The notes under the pieces: model-generated
Seen by the model: only the letters and a program-made list of their open reading frames with translations
Told to the model about the DNA's origin: nothing
Databases searched by the model: none
In this document: positions 1 through 13,866 of the stretch, piece after piece
How positions within the stretch are numbered: the stretch's first letter is position 1
How the letters are laid out: each line of letters begins with the position of its first letter
Translations under genes and position numbers: made by a program
NCBI GenBank assembly: GCA_905183005.1
Contig: CAJJDO010000049.1
Location: forward strand, 187,856-251,855
Origin: Paramecium pentaurelia
Lineage: Eukaryota > Ciliophora > Oligohymenophorea > Peniculida > Parameciidae
Length of the DNA: 64,000 bases
Direction of reading: 5' to 3'

Positions 1-1336
1 TATAAAAAAAACAATTTCTTCCATATTTATCTACTACACAAGCAATTTCAACATCTATATCACTGCATTCATTTAATTATTTACATCCTCCTCCAAGTTT
101 TGTGATACAACCTTCTTTATATTTATTACAATCATAATTTGTTTATAGAAATGTTGTTGATGTAGTTGGAGCATTATTACATGTTCTTTCTGAACATCCT
201 TTAAAAGTAGTATTATTAACTGTACAATCTTCTTTGTAAACAGTACATTATTCATGAGTAACATAATCTAAAGGTGCATTTTGACATATATGTAATACAC
301 AAATACTACCTGTCCAAAAACATTTATTATTTAAAGTATCTACTTTACAACTCTCTTCAAGATCATATTTTGAACATTCAGAAATACTCATACATCCTCC
401 AATAGATTTAGGTACACAATTTTCTAAAAATGAAGAACATATAATATTTTATGGTGCATTTTCACATCTTTTATCATAACATTTATCTTCATTCCAAAAA
501 CATAATGATCCATTTGCATTATATGTACATGATTCCTTTATTTATACATCATTACATTATGTTCTTTATCTACAACCTCCATTAACATCTAAAGTACAAA
601 TCTAAAAATATTCTTAACAAGCAATATCTGTTCTAATTGATTTTGGTGCAGTTTAACATGAACGATCCATACATTTACCATCAACCCATGCACATAATCC
701 CAATTTCTGATTATAATAACATTACATCTCAAATTCTTAATCTTCACAATTGTATCCACTAACCTGACATCCACCTCTTGGATTTACTGTACAATATTAT
801 AGTTATTCACGACATTCAGCATCTGTCTTAAATTAAACTGGTAATTTGCCACAATCAGTTGCATCCATACAATACTAATCCCAAAAACAATATTTTCCCT
901 TTGAATTTTTAACACATGATATAGGAGTAGAATATTAATAACAATCACTTATTTCAACACATTTTTCACCATCAGTGATACACTTACTCGAAACCATTTA
1001 GCAAAGTTTTTAAACACTGAAAGGATAACTAGAACATGATGTAAATTAAACACATTCATTTAAAATATAAGCACATCCATCCATTTACCAACATTTATCT
1101 GATCCAAATTTAGTACAATATGTATTATTTTTAATGTTAGTCTCTGTATTCTATTCTTCAGTTGCTGATTTCATTTCACATCTTAACTATAGGTTATTCC
1201 AAACACAATTTAAATTTCTATAGCAATCATATTCAAAAAGTTGTGAACATGAACATGGCTAACTTAAACTAATATTTGTTGTGTTAATCTATACTAGATA
1301 AATACACATCAACAAAAATACTAATACTAACTTCAT
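1..1336 (-). CDS. Cys-rich surface-antigen-like secreted protein, C-terminus cut by window edge
   Basis: About 445 residues are visible on the minus strand; the frame is still open at base 1. The start ATG at 1336-1334 begins a signal peptide (MKLVLVFLLMCIYLVQ). The rest is an ordered series of Cys modules about 60-70 residues long, with recurrent elements such as KCFW, CFWNEDKC and C(E/Q)NAP, each module holding roughly eight Cys. This spacing is the pattern of Paramecium surface antigen (PSA) repeats, which form the GPI-anchored coat on cell and cilia. The GPI tail would lie outside the window, so membrane attachment cannot be seen. It could also be a soluble PSA-repeat protein. No intron is needed in the visible part. 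Confidence is good for the repeat family and low for the exact role. Confidence 0.8.
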
Positions 1337-1795
1337 TATAAAATTATATTATTTATATATATATATATTTAAAAAGTAGTTCACAATTTAATTAACCAAC
1401 TCATTATTTTCAAAAAGTGAATTCAACTAAAACATCTTAATTATCAATCAATTAAATAACTATATAAACCAATCTTGTTTATTTTTAAATAATTTATAAC
1501 TTATTAACAAAATAAATATATTTATATCCATTTAATTCTTTTATCCAAAATGAATTCTTATATTTATAAATTAATTGTAAAAATAATTTAATTTAACATA
1601 TGACATCTTCTACATCCTTTAATTCTTTATCTAAAACTTCCAAAGAATAAATTTTAAAGTTTCCTATTAATGTCCTAATGAGATATTAATTTTTGTTGAA
1701 ATTCAATTATAACTGTAATTTTATATATTGAATAAAATTTGAGTAAGATACCATATTTAATTAGTATTATTTAATAATTATAATACAAGCAATCA
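1337..1795. other. Intergenic region, AT-rich
   Basis: No frame with the codon pattern of its neighbours is visible. It contains a TA dinucleotide run near 1355-1370, just upstream of the surface-antigen start, so the promoter of that gene is probably here. No other signal was recognised. Confidence 0.6.
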
Positions 1796-2663
1796 TCACA
1801 TAACCAAGTATTTATTAGTTCTACCAACATATTATTCATAAAGATCTCCTCTTTTCTTTTTCATATGAGCTTCTGTTAATGGAGTTGTGAGAAATTCCAT
1901 TACACAAAATAAAGCAACTGGTCCAATTAAAGCACAAACACTTATTGCATCATGTATTGCTGCCAAAGCAAAACAGAACCAAGTTACTAAATCAAAAAAT
2001 AAATTTGGATGACGACTCTTTCTCCAAAGTCCAGTTTCCATTAATTCATCTTTTGGTATCAAACCTTATTGTTTTAATTTCTTAAATCTTTCTAATTGTA
2101 TATCTAAATTTTTTTAATGAAAATTACCTGCAGTTGCTTCAAAGCAAATACTGAAAGGTATGATTGATAATGCAATGTAATTCATCACATTCAAACCATT
2201 AAAACTATCTGGTTCCCAAGTGAGATCATTTAGAAACAAGAAATATAATGGTATGCTTGTTACAAATACAATCAATCCTTAGAACATAAATTACACGAAG
2301 ACCATTACATCCTTCTTAAATTTATCTGCGTTATATTCACTAAAGATATTATCATATCTCTCATCCTTAAATCCAACCAATACTCTAGTCACACATAAGA
2401 AACCACCAAGTCTTAATGACCATATTGCAACAAGAACAATATTAATCTTAAAATATAAAACATATTATTACAATTCTTGCTGGAGTTGATATAGTTGAGA
2501 AAATACAATAGACTACTCCTGCAACTAAATGACTTATAGAGTAGGCTACATCAACTATACATTCATGATTTCCACCAATCTTATAAACCAAATAGAAAAC
2601 CAATTTGTTAATCAGGATGGCTGGCAGTGCCCATATTAAAGCAACTTCTACAAAATAAATCAT
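1796..2663 (-). CDS. DUF1295 / steroid 5-alpha-reductase-like membrane protein
   Basis: 280 residues, with one 25-nt intron at 2447-2471 that restores the frame. Several hydrophobic helices are followed by the C-terminal signature of the family: GLWRKSRHPN near residue 200, then a long hydrophobic stretch, then a Tyr/Arg-rich end (LYEEYVGRTNKYLV). The Arg-His-Pro-Asn motif is the cofactor-binding region of isoprenylcysteine methyltransferase and steroid-reductase-like enzymes. Members are ER or plasma-membrane oxidoreductases, mostly without a known substrate. The start at 2663 is the first ATG and gives a good first membrane helix. The stop is TGA at 1798-1796. It lies about 140 bp downstream of the ZNHIT3-like gene on the same strand. 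Substrate is unknown. Confidence 0.8.
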
Positions 2664-2805
2664 GTGTTTATTATTATTATATGGTTTTTATTATTATTTT
2701 AGAATTTCTTAAACTTCTGTTTATGAATTAGATTATTCCTAATTCATTTTTAGACAGTATGATAAAATACTATATGTTTTTATAATAAAAATATTTAATG
2801 GCTGT

Positions 2806-3227
2806 TCATTTAAATTATCCATTCTCATCAATATGTCCCATTTCAGATAACATCAATGTACAAAAATCTTCAAAATCTTTATCATTTTAGATGCATGTAT
2901 TTAATTCTTTAAATCTATACTTGCTATTATCAATATGAATCAATAATTTTTAAAGACGCTTATTGGTAACAAATTTTCTAATTTTTTAACTTCTTTCTAT
3001 TCATATAGATTAATATTACTAAGTAATTCTAATTTCTCTTTAGATAATTTATACTCATCATCAATATAATCACTTTTGAAAGGTTCTTGCTCTTAAATCT
3101 AAGGTTTCTTTTAAATAGGTTTGCAATTATGAAGCTTGAAACATGCAGCACTACAATAGGGCTATTCACATTTAGGACATTTATATTTTTTAGGCTCATT
3201 ACAACAAATACATAATTAATTAATCAT
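2806..3227 (-). CDS. HIT-type zinc finger protein, ZNHIT3-like
   Basis: 132 residues after removing a 23-nt intron at 2997-3019. The N-terminus holds a compact zinc finger: CICCNEPKKYKCPKCEQPYC then CFKLHNC, which fits the HIT-type Cys/His spacing. After an acidic linker, the C-terminus (IRKFVTNKRLQKLL, then FEDFCTLML) resembles the ZNHIT3 tail that binds NUFIP1 in box C/D snoRNP assembly. The start ATG shares four bases (ATGA) with the stop of the upstream gene on the same strand, which is unusual in a eukaryote. Length matches the human protein (about 155). The snoRNP role is inferred from family only. Confidence 0.75.
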
Positions 3228-5826
3228 TTAGCAGAAGATAATTAACGATGACGCTCTTGAAGTTTTTTCTTTTCCTCTTCTTATGCCAATTATTATCCAA
3301 CTTTCAAGATCATATTATTGACCTTTTCAATTCTTACTAATCTTTCAGAATTTCTACTTCTACAATGTTCAACCATACTTGTATCATCTTTTATTAAGAG
3401 AGGAATAAAAGTTTTATCCTTCTCTAATAAGAATTATTCAGGATGAAGCATTTCTTTAGTCAAAATGGCTTATTTAGAATTTTGTTTTGAAAGTCTATGA
3501 GACATTGAAGACGCTTGATAACTTTTGAAAGAGGAATTAAAATCAACCTATTAATCTGAATGATTTGATTTATGTAATGAATTAATAAGAGATACAGGAC
3601 CTCCTTTAATACTTGATGGAGCTGCAGGAGGTAATTTACCACTTTTATGAGAACCATGTTATGATCTTATATTAATTTATAGACATACCCAATTCTTTAT
3701 TGACTTCCTCTTTATTAACTTCCTCTTTATTAACTAGGTCTATGTTCTTAACCAGGGATTTTTAATTGATTATTAGCATTCCCTTGTAAATTTGGAATAT
3801 CGAATTATGGATTTTATAATTCACTTTTGGATATTTTTTCAAATAGATTCATGACTTTATCTTTTTCAATTCCTTTTCTATAAATATTAGCTAATCCTGG
3901 AAATAAATTAACCAAATTGTCAAATATCTTATAAATTTGTAAAGTTGTATATTGATTAACTTGTAAAACATCAGCTGAAATTAAAATTTCATTTTTATAA
4001 CATGCCACTAATGGTTTCTCTTAAACCCATTATCTTAATTTATCGTCCATAACTTATTAAGGAGTAAGTTTCCCTATTTTTTCACCATGCCAAACATCAT
4101 AAATTCTAACTTCTTATTAAGCATCCAATGCAGCTGCCACTCCAGTATGACTAACACTCATTCCAATAATTCTCCACAATCCTTACTTTTATTCTTCCAT
4201 TTTTACTTTACTACCCTTTCTAAATTGATGTGTTCTTTTACACAATAACTTACCTTCCTTTATATCATATATATTAACACCTCCATCATATGAAGATGAA
4301 ACCAATCTATTATCATCACAAAATTGAATCTATGTACAATTATACATATGCTTATCTAAATAAAATCTCTCTTATTCCAATATCATATCATAAACAAATA
4401 CACTTCCTTATTATAACCCAGCAGCTAAATATACTGATGATTTTGATATGGCCATACAACTCAAAGGATAAAGAATTTAGACCTCTGTAATTGATGCTTA
4501 TTATTTTATTAGCTATTAAGATGGTAATCCAAAAGAAGCACTTAAGTATTCTGGAAGTGATGATCTCTTAGCACTAGTAAAACGATGTAATTCAAGTTTT
4601 GTAGTATTAGTCCAACCAACTACTATTCCTGTTATGCATTCATGCTATTTATATGAATTAAATGTTTTGTTTCCATTTTGTATACTGAATCTTTCAATAA
4701 TAAATTCAACTATTGCTCTATATTTTTAAATTGGATAATCATCATCATTAGGTACAGCTCCATTTTCATTTTCATCATAAAGTATTTCTTCTACAACTGG
4801 TACAGGTGCTATTTCCACTGCTTTTTTTTAAGGAACTGGAGCCTTCTTTTTAGGATCAACCTTTTCTTCAGGAGGAGGCTCTTTAGGAGTAGTAAAATCT
4901 TATTTAATTTTAGCTATTATTCCATTATAATCTAATGTTTTCTTGATTCCATTGAATTTCACCTAATAAATCAAATCAGTTAATTCAGAACATGTAATAT
5001 CCATAGGAGATGTTAAAATCTGCTATTATTGTACAGGAGGCACTATTGGTTATTCTTTCCCTTTTATAGGAGATGGCTTGAATTGACTTTATAAGTGTCT
5101 TGGACTTTGTGCTCCAACACTGTTACTTGATATTTGACTTGAATTTGATTATTAATCTATTTTCAAATCTGGAATTCTAAACACTTTGACACTTCCATTA
5201 TATTATGTAACAGTTATATATTAAGAAAATTAACTTATGTCTATATCTACTGGATATTCACCTATTACATTCTTGTCCTTTGACATTGTAATAGTGTGAT
5301 GAAGTAATAATTTATTTTCTAATGGCCTGAAACGATAAATGTACACTACTGGATCATTATGTTAAACAACTCCAATCCTAAATTAGTAATGACTTTCTAC
5401 ACACAAACATTCTTATAATCATCTATTGCTTAATCTCTACTACTTAAACATACTTTAAGTATTCTTTTCCCATTTGTTTCTTTCTTGGCAATTCTTAGTT
5501 TCTTACTTAAATCTAATATCATTAAATTTCCCTAAGTATCTCCTGCTGCTACTAAATTGCTTGAACTATCTCGACTCACACAACTCAATTATGGAATGTC
5601 AAAAACACCTTATGGAGGCAATGTTCTTAATTATCCTTCATAGTTTGGGTCAGAACGATATTTTTCAATTTCGAAAACTTTGTTATAGACTTCATTAAGT
5701 ATCATAGTATTTAAGATTTTGTTTATGAATCTATCAACATAATAAACTGAAATACTTATATGGTTTTGGAAGTTTATCTTCCCAATTAGTTGGATTACAA
5801 TAACCCCATGAATTTAATTAATCCAT
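3224..5826 (-). CDS. WD-repeat-like protein, possibly ciliary (WDR93-like)
   Basis: 843 residues with three introns: 5731-5755, 5378-5400 and 3666-3688. The N-terminus contains a conserved-looking segment (LPKPYKFINKILN). It is followed by beta-propeller-like blades with segments such as VAAGDTQGNLMILDL and LVSSSYDGGVNIYDI. The middle has a Pro/Glu/Lys-rich insert, and the C-terminus a Ser/Gln-rich tail ending in a short helix with Lys and Glu. The overall order recalls WDR93 and related axonemal WD proteins, but this is a weak resemblance by eye. It shares a possible promoter region with the divergent trichocyst-like gene. Its stop overlaps the next gene start by four bases. Confidence 0.6.
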
Positions 5827-6247
5827 TATTATTTTTAATTTATAATCTCAAAAATTTAAGACTTCCTGATTGCCAATATTAAATACATTAAAGAATAATA
5901 ATAATTATATTATATTAAGAAACAGATACTCATTAAGGTTTAATTAGATAAATCAATTACAAATAAGTTCTTATTAAAATATTTTTATTTTATTTTTGAT
6001 ATTTAATTATGTAAATAAATTAAGTAGAATATAAATAACTTTAAAAAGCACATCCTATCAATATATGATTTCTGTTTACCTCTAATATGGAAATATAAAA
6101 TATTGTAATTCAATTGAAGAATGCAATTAATCATAATAAGGATTTATAAGTAAATATATTAACAATTAATAAAAATTTAATAATTCATTTGATAATATGT
6201 AAAAATTTTAGTATTAATTTTAATTTGTTATAAATAAATATATTTTT
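5827..6247. promoter_or_regulatory. Divergent intergenic region
   Basis: About 420 bp between two head-to-head genes, the WD-like gene on the minus strand and the trichocyst-like gene on the plus strand. It is almost pure A/T, without a usable reading frame. Both promoters must lie here. No specific element was recognised. Confidence 0.5.
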
Positions 6248-7450
6248 ATGAAAACTCAAAAAACGGAACTCGTTCTTATTTTACTATTGTGCACAATAAA
6301 TTGCGTAAATATTAGTAAACAGGATGGCGTGGAAGAACTGAAAGTAAATAGATAATAATGAAATAGACAAGAAAACAAGTTGGGGTAAGATTGCATGGAA
6401 TCTTAGTTAATTAGCTTTTTCTGGTGACTCAGCTCTAAAAGAATTAGCAGATGTTTTGACATCAGTGGTATAGATATAGTTATTATAATTAATTAGAAAG
6501 AATAAGTAAAAGATTTGAAACATGATCATGAATTTGCTAGTGATAAAGCTATTAATGTTTATTTTAGCAAAAATGAGAAATTAGATTTAGGAATAGATGA
6601 AACAGTTACATTTATTGCTAGGAATACAGATTATTTAGACTCATAGATGCATGATTATATTGTTAATATAAATAAGAGATTAGAGAATCTAGATTAAAAT
6701 GTGAATGAAAATAGAAAATAATTAGAATATCTAACATTCACAAGATAAAAGCAAAATGAGAAATTTTTAGATACTTGTATATTATTATATATATTAATAA
6801 TAGTGACATAATATGAACATATGATTGCATAAGTTGATATGTGCATAGCTTTACTTTAAGGAATATTTGCAAATGAATAATTTATTTAAGTTGATAGAGT
6901 TAAGATTATTACAAGAAAGATATTTGCTGCTACAATGTTAATTGGAGGAATAGAAATGAAAGAATTATTAGAAACAACTGAATCAGCTAATTATACAGAT
7001 ACTAGAGTTTAAAAATATGTATAATTTATTATTTATTTTTTTTAGATACTAGAAGCTTTTAATAATTTAAGAAAATAATTTGTTGATCATAAAAATTCAG
7101 ATATTGCTTATGATGCTGAATAATAAAAATAATATGAAGATTAAAAACATTAATTAGATGGAGAACTTTTGATTTTCAAGAGAGATATTGCAGAATTAAT
7201 ATATAATCTATCAGTTGCAGAAGAGAAAATAAGATAAATTAAAGAAGATATTGAATCAAATAAAAAAGATTAAGAATTTTATTAAAAAGAGAAACAATTT
7301 ATTAATAATGGTAATTAAATTGAAGAAAAATGGAAAGCTAAATTAACTTAAGAATATAACAATTAATTATAATCAATAGAGAATGCTATGAATTTAATAA
7401 GTTAATCTGATTTTTGGGCAAGGAACGATTAAATTAAGTTAAATTATTGA
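6248..7450 (+). CDS. Trichocyst-matrix-like secreted coiled-coil protein
   Basis: 363 residues after removal of four introns (6344-6371, 6468-6496, 6777-6803, 7019-7045). The N-terminus is a signal peptide (LVLILLLCTINC). Then come a Trp-containing block (TSWGKIAWNLSQLAF) and long Lys/Glu/Gln-rich coiled coils, with a shorter hydrophobic linker region near residues 150-220. The architecture, length and signal peptide fit Paramecium trichocyst matrix protein precursors. These are cleaved and crystallise in the secretory trichocyst core. The first intron ends in ACAAG and is less typical; without it the frame fails, so it decides the model. Other secreted coiled-coil proteins remain possible. 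Confidence 0.6.
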
Positions 7451-7577
7451 AAATTGATATAGATAATAAACATAATCATTCATTTTTTCACTATTTATTA
7501 TTAATATAATCATCTAAGATTTAATTAATTATAAAGGTAGTTTATATTGTATTATTAATGTACATTTTAATAATTTA

Positions 7578-8123
7578 TCATTTCTTTCCTTTTGGTTTAC
7601 CAGCTCCTTTAGCAGCAGCCTTTTATGCTGCTTTTGTTTCAGCCTTTTAAGCAGTCTTTTGAGTTGTTGTAACACCTTTTCTTTGTTACTTTTATACCTC
7701 TATTTATTTCTATTTTCTATCTTTAATCTCTCTTGCAGCTTATTCAGCTTAAGCTTTTCTTGTTTCTATTTAAAAAAATATAAATATCATAATTTACTAT
7801 CATCTTCCTTTCTTCTTCTTCTAATTTCTTCTAATGATATACCAACAATAGCTCTTTAGACTTTAAGATTTCTAATTCTTCTTTTTTTTGCTCCTTCATC
7901 TGTTTTAATCTTCTTATTTAATCTTCTCCAAGCAACAGTCCATTAAATTTCTTGGCTTTTAATCTTGTATTTAAAATTATTATTATACTTTTCTAGCAGA
8001 AAATGCTCTACTCTTTTGATTCAAGTAGTAAAATAATCTACCATCTTTAGCCACAAATCTACGTCCATGTCCAGGGTAAATACGCCATTCACTAAATGAG
8101 CACAAATCAGTCTTGATAACCAT
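7578..8123 (-). CDS. RPL24: 60S ribosomal protein eL24
   Basis: 162 residues with introns at 7964-7988 and 7766-7797. The N-terminus is typical of eL24: CSFSEWRIYPGHGRRFVAKD, then RLFYYLNQKSRAF, then W-VAWRRLNKK. The C-terminus is a Lys/Ala/Gln-rich basic helix ending KGAGKPKGKK. It is a component of the large cytosolic ribosomal subunit at the subunit interface. The usual Cys pair of the zinc ribbon is reduced here to one visible Cys, as in many eukaryotes. It is divergent from the HEAT-like gene, with 94 bp between the two starts. Confidence 0.95.
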
Positions 8124-8217
8124 TTTAAATTAAAATAAAAATCTTTTTTTAATGAATTTAATCACTAGTGTACAAGATAAACTCAAGTAATAAGTCCCTA
8201 CAGATAAACAATTATAA

Positions 8218-11200
8218 ATGAGTCATTTTGCAAGATTAGTAGAGTTGTTGAATGAAAGTGCAAAAAATTAATAAAATTCAGAATTAAACCAATTAGTACA
8301 AATACTTATTTAATTTTCATTTCCTCAACATACTTATTAGATGATTTGCAATTCTTTCTCTTTATTGATTGCTAAAACAGGAAATGAATAAATTAAATAA
8401 GTAGTGGAAGCTTTATTGTAATATATAAATAAGAAGGGATCATAAAAAAGTATTGCTTTAACTTTACTTGTTACATTAATTTAACTAACTAAACATGAAA
8501 TTCAATCATTTTCCTATACTTTAACTTAGGATATTAGTACTGCTTTAATGAAATTATTAAAGAATTCTGATTATCGTTTGCTTCTTTGTAATTCATTGAA
8601 ATTCTTAATTGAATCATAAAGAAATGAAATTCTTAAAATAGCCTTGAAATTTACACTAAATGAGAAACATGAAATTCTCTAATAAGCAGGAATGCAAACT
8701 CTAATACATTTAATGGAAAATGAAGTAATATCAGAACAAATGTATTTAATAGCCTATAAATCAGATGATTCGTCCTTATTTTATAAATATTTTGCTAGAT
8801 ACTTATTTTAATAATAAAATATAGTGGCTTTAACTAAAAAAGATAAATTAAAGTAGTAAGTACAACTTTAACCAAGAGAATAAGCATAAAAAATATTTTA
8901 ATTATTTGATGAAAATTTATCTAAATTTCCTTCAAATATAGTAGGAAACATATTTCTGGCTTATAAAAAGTATAATATATATACTTAATATTTAAGATAT
9001 TTGACTTATGAATTCAAAAAATTAGGACTTTCAATAATTAGAGGATCATTTGAAATATCTTGTTCATATTTAGGATCGATGGCATTAGATGATCCATATC
9101 TTCATACAGTTTATAAAAAGTATTTAATTATTATAATAATTTAGAACAGTTAATTTATGTCTCTTTATGGTTTAACAAGTTTAATTGAATGAAAGAAAGG
9201 ATATATTGGAGTATTTCTTTGATAAGATTTCTAAAGCAAAGAGTTAGAAATGGAATGTTTATATATATAAATTACTCTTAAAAGGAATGAATTTCTTATT
9301 TGATACATTAGGTTCAAATGTTTTTGATGATAAAAGAACAAAACCATCTGAATTTATAGATATATTAACTCCTATTTTTAAAATCAATGATATTTTATAA
9401 CATCCAATGAGTATAGATAAACCTATTTGTATTAGTGTAAGTAGAAATTTATTCAATACTTTTGAATCTTTATTTTAAGAGAATAAAAAATGGTAATAAA
9501 GTATTTTATCAGCCTTACTTAATTATGCTAAAATTACATTGGCAGAACTTAATGTTAAAGAAACTAATTAATAAATAAATTAATTAAGAGTTTAATGTGC
9601 ATTATTATCAAAATTATTCTCTTAATTAGATTTATAATTACATTCAATATCAAGTGAATTAATAAATCATTTATGGGAAACTGCAAAATCATTTCTAGAT
9701 AAATCTTCATAATTAAGAAGAATTGGTTGGATCATAATTGCAGAATTATTAATGGTTCCATATTTTGGAACAACTAATAAAGTAAAGGAAATTGGAATAT
9801 TAATTGAAAAAAACTTAACTTCTAAAGATGAAATAAAAGATGAATAATAATTATAAAGTTATTGTAGTGTTGGTCTTGTCATTATTTCAATATTAAATAG
9901 TAGTTCATTATCAAAATAAATTAAGGATACTACTAGAAAGTTTTTGGCTTAATAAACAATTTTAATGTTTAGTAAATTATAATAAAGTAAATTTGATAAA
10001 TAATCACCATTTGTGATATCATCTAAATATATTTTTTATTAGGCAATTAGATAAATTCAACCAAAATATTATTCTAATGAATTAAATTCACTTGTATAAT
10101 TCTGTCTTGAAGATATAATAAATGGTAATTCAATTTGGAATTAAGTAAATGTTCATAAAAATAATCATTATGTTGATGAACTTTTAGGAATTCCTAGATC
10201 AGAATTTTAGTTAGTTTTAGCAGCTAGTAAATTTTTAGGTCATATCATATCTTCATAATCATTTACTCTAAAAAATAAAATTAATTTTATTAGATATGTA
10301 AATGGTACTTTATAAACATAAGTTATTAACATAAAAGAAGTCTAATAGAAATAATCTAAGTAATAATGTTATTTATTTTGTCTTTATTAAATTGCACTTA
10401 AAATATATTAAGCAAATTCTATTGTATCTCAAGAATTTAATGAACAAATATTTTAAGTTATTAATTTATGTTAATGTGTTGATAATTAAATTTAATAATT
10501 ATGTGCTTACCTTTATTGTTCAATGTTATAAATTAAAGATGTTGATTAAGTAGAATAATTAAATTAATTATTATCTTAAAAATCATAAGCTAATTATACC
10601 TATTTGGTTTTAGAGATTCTTAAAAAGAAACTTACTGGAGTATAATTATAAGTGTAAAATCTTCTTATGAAAGTATTATCATAAATGACAACTGATGTGG
10701 CTAAAGTTATTTAACTCTTTTAATAGATTGATCCAAGTTTACTCAAAAATGTTTGGGTATTCCTTGTATTTGCAATAAGTTAAAGTGATAAACCTATCTA
10801 AATATGTTAATTTAAAATACTTTCAGGAATTATTTTGAATTATATTAGAAATGGAGGAATTAAGGATAATTATTTTAATATCATCTATCAAGAATGTAGA
10901 TGTAGATTATAGTCAAAACAATTCTAAATTTTATAATTGGATTTTGCATTAGAATAAGATACAGAATAAACTGTTACAAAAGCTATTAATTTATTATTAA
11001 AAAAACCTTCTTATAAAATAGCAGTCTTTATAGATTAACTAACTGATAAATATAACATGCCTTCATTAGTTTCACCTATTTTATTTGTTTTAAATAATTT
11101 ATTTTCTAATTAAAGAGTTCATTCCACAAGTGAAGAAATGGAACTTCGAAATCTAATGAAAAATATATTCATTAAGGTTTATAATCAACCTATTGCAGAG

Positions 11201-13665
11201 TTACTTTAACTTTTATAACCTTATATTTTAGATGAAGTGATACCTGAATAATAAGAGAGAATACCAATCCATATAAAAACAAGAATCTTTCTCTTAAAAA
11301 GATTGTAAAAGCTATTTAAATAATGTGATACTTCAAATTAAGTATTTGATTTTCTATTCAAAATTACAACTTCAATATATGAGGAAGCTAAGGAAATATC
11401 ATTTGATATGTTCTAACACTTTTTTTACAAGGAAAAGGATTTATTAAGTTTTGCAGCTTAAATAGATTCAATATTATGTGATACAATTAGAAGGGAAAAT
11501 CAAAATCCTCCTTCAGTAAATCTAACAAATATGAAACTTATCAGTAAATTTGCTAAAATTGTAAAAGATGAATTTTTGGCTACAAAATTAATTTAATTAT
11601 TATCTAAGCCTTTGTTAAATGAATGTAGAAAGAAATTAGTGCCTAGCTAATTTTTTAGTGAAAAGTCATAGCTCAATATTCTAATTTAAAGAATAGTTTC
11701 ATTGGGAAGTATATATAGAAAAATACCTAATTACTTTGATTAAACTCTTATAGAATAATTAAAATGTTATGTTGAAGAATTATTGGAAGACATATTTGTA
11801 ATTCTATGTACACCAAGATCTCATATAAGAGAATATTAGTCTTATAATTTTATTTACAATGGAAAAAAATATAGCTATGATCAAGGATTTCTTCATTAAT
11901 CATTACCAAAACTATTGAGAATTTCAAACCTTGATAAGCCAATCCACTTTACTTTAATTGGATATATAATTACATAATATGTAAAATTATTATTTATCAT
12001 TTGTAGGGAGCATTTGAATAAAATGAGAATATGTTTAAAAAAACTATAGAGGGTCTTACTAAAGAAAGAATTTTATAAAATAGAATGTATAGAATAAAGG
12101 GAATACAATTACTAACTGAAGTTATCAATAAAAATCCACAAAATTAATTACTGATAAATGGAATTCAAAGTTTATTACCTATTATTGCTGCAGAAGCACC
12201 TTATTCTTTAGTAATTTGTTAGCAACTTTATTAAAGTCTTATTCATCATTAAATTGATTTCTAACTAATTCTTGAACCTTTGATTCAAATTTATTAATTG
12301 ACAGTTGATTAGAATTAAAAATTAAATTGTTTAGCATCTTTATTAAAAATATCTTAATAAAATCATTAGGCTTTAGATTAAATCAATATTATATTTTGGG
12401 ATTTTTTGTTAACATAAGAATATGAATTTATGAGATGCACACAATTAATTTAATTTTATAAGGATAAAATATATAGTATAAAATATAGTGGTTATATATA
12501 AACAATTTTATAAACAATATCTAATGCTTAAAAAATGAGATAAGAGGATTATTACTTATTATTAAATTTAGATATTTTAATCAACAATCATTAAGATAAT
12601 TAGAGATACTATTAAATAATTGACAGTAATAAAATTTCTTATTATTTTAATAGTTCATTTTACTAATCTAATATAGATTGCCTTAGCCTTAATTAAATAA
12701 ATTAAATAGAATGTTTAACCAATTTTAAACTCATTACTTCCAGCAATATATCGTAAAATATAAATTAAAGAAATTGATTCATATATATTGATAGGAAAGT
12801 TTTTATTGCTCAGTTATTTATTGAGCAATTAAAAATTATTATTATTTTAGAGTACTTTCAGAATTATGTATCTTTTCACAGATGAAAGCTTGGATTCTTC
12901 TATTGTTGAAGCTTCAAAATAAAATCTGAAAATCATATTGATAAATACTTAAATGAATTAGGTGAATTTACCAGATGACTTATCTGATAAAGTTTAATTA
13001 ATTTAAGAAGATATTTAAAGAGAAATGTAAATAAAATATCTATAAAAATAGGTAAGAAAAATAATAGAGAGAAGCCAAATAAAAATAACCTTAGCAATCT
13101 GGTTAAATAGTATTAAAGATGTTTGGATGATTGTATTAAATAATTAAATTAATTAATGTCTCATTTTTCTGATCGATGCAAAACAGATCCTGATGAAGAT
13201 AGCGAGATAAAACGTAAAAGAAAATAGGTTTAACAATTTATCTAAAATTCAAAAGAGGAATAGAAAAAAATGGCATTTCTTTTTAAAAAAGACTTAGACT
13301 TATAAAGTTAGAAAATAAAAGAAAGAATTCAAAAAAGAAATTTCAAAAAGCCTATTGCTAAATCTTCAAGTTGTGGTGTCTATATGTCAAGCAATCCTAT
13401 TAGTGAGTCTTAGTCATTGGCTGATACTGAAGATTATTAAGAGACTTTATATGAAGATGCTTTATTGGAATTAGATAACCAAAGAGATGAAAAAATCTAT
13501 AGAATAGTTTAACATTATAACAATTAAATAAATAATCTAAGAATGATAGATTATACTGAAGAAACTCTACAACAAATGTTACTTTTTGAAAAAAAAAAAT
13601 GGGAAGAAATCTAAAATATATAAGAATAATATGAATTAATAAAGAGTAATTAATTAAATCAATGA
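8218..13665 (+). CDS. Large HEAT/armadillo-like helical repeat protein
   Basis: About 1781 residues with four introns: 9120-9144, 11981-12006, 12626-12653 and 13052-13074. The exon sum is a whole number of codons. Nearly the whole protein is amphipathic helix pairs rich in Leu, Ile and Gln, as in HEAT-repeat scaffolds. The last 170 residues switch to a charged coiled coil (KRKRKQVQQFIQNSKEEQKK). No catalytic motif was seen. Function cannot be named from sequence; transport receptors, microtubule regulators and proteasome or ribosome-linked scaffolds all look like this. The last intron (13052-13074) is decisive for joining the tail. Without it the tail would be a separate 169-residue ORF from 13156. 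Confidence 0.7.
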
Positions 13666-13866
13666 CTTTATATCATTTAAAATGTGATCAATATTCTATT
13701 GTGCTTAATTTCTATTTTATAAATGATAAATGATAATTTTATTAAATATTTAAATGATAAATAATAAGGTAATCTTAAGATTCATAAATATTTATTGAGG
13801 AATGCATTAATTTTGATTAAATTCATTTAATATTATATTATAAAATTGAATAAATAAACTTATTTA

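Noticed and set aside
1350..1372. TA repeat as a telomere or origin
   Set aside because: Paramecium telomeres are G-rich GGGGTT/GGGTTT repeats, which I do not see anywhere in the window. The run is ordinary promoter-type A/T sequence.
13156..13665. Separate 169-residue gene
   Set aside because: A 23-nt intron at 13052-13074 joins it in frame to the HEAT-like protein, and the total is then a whole number of codons. The alternative is kept only as a note.
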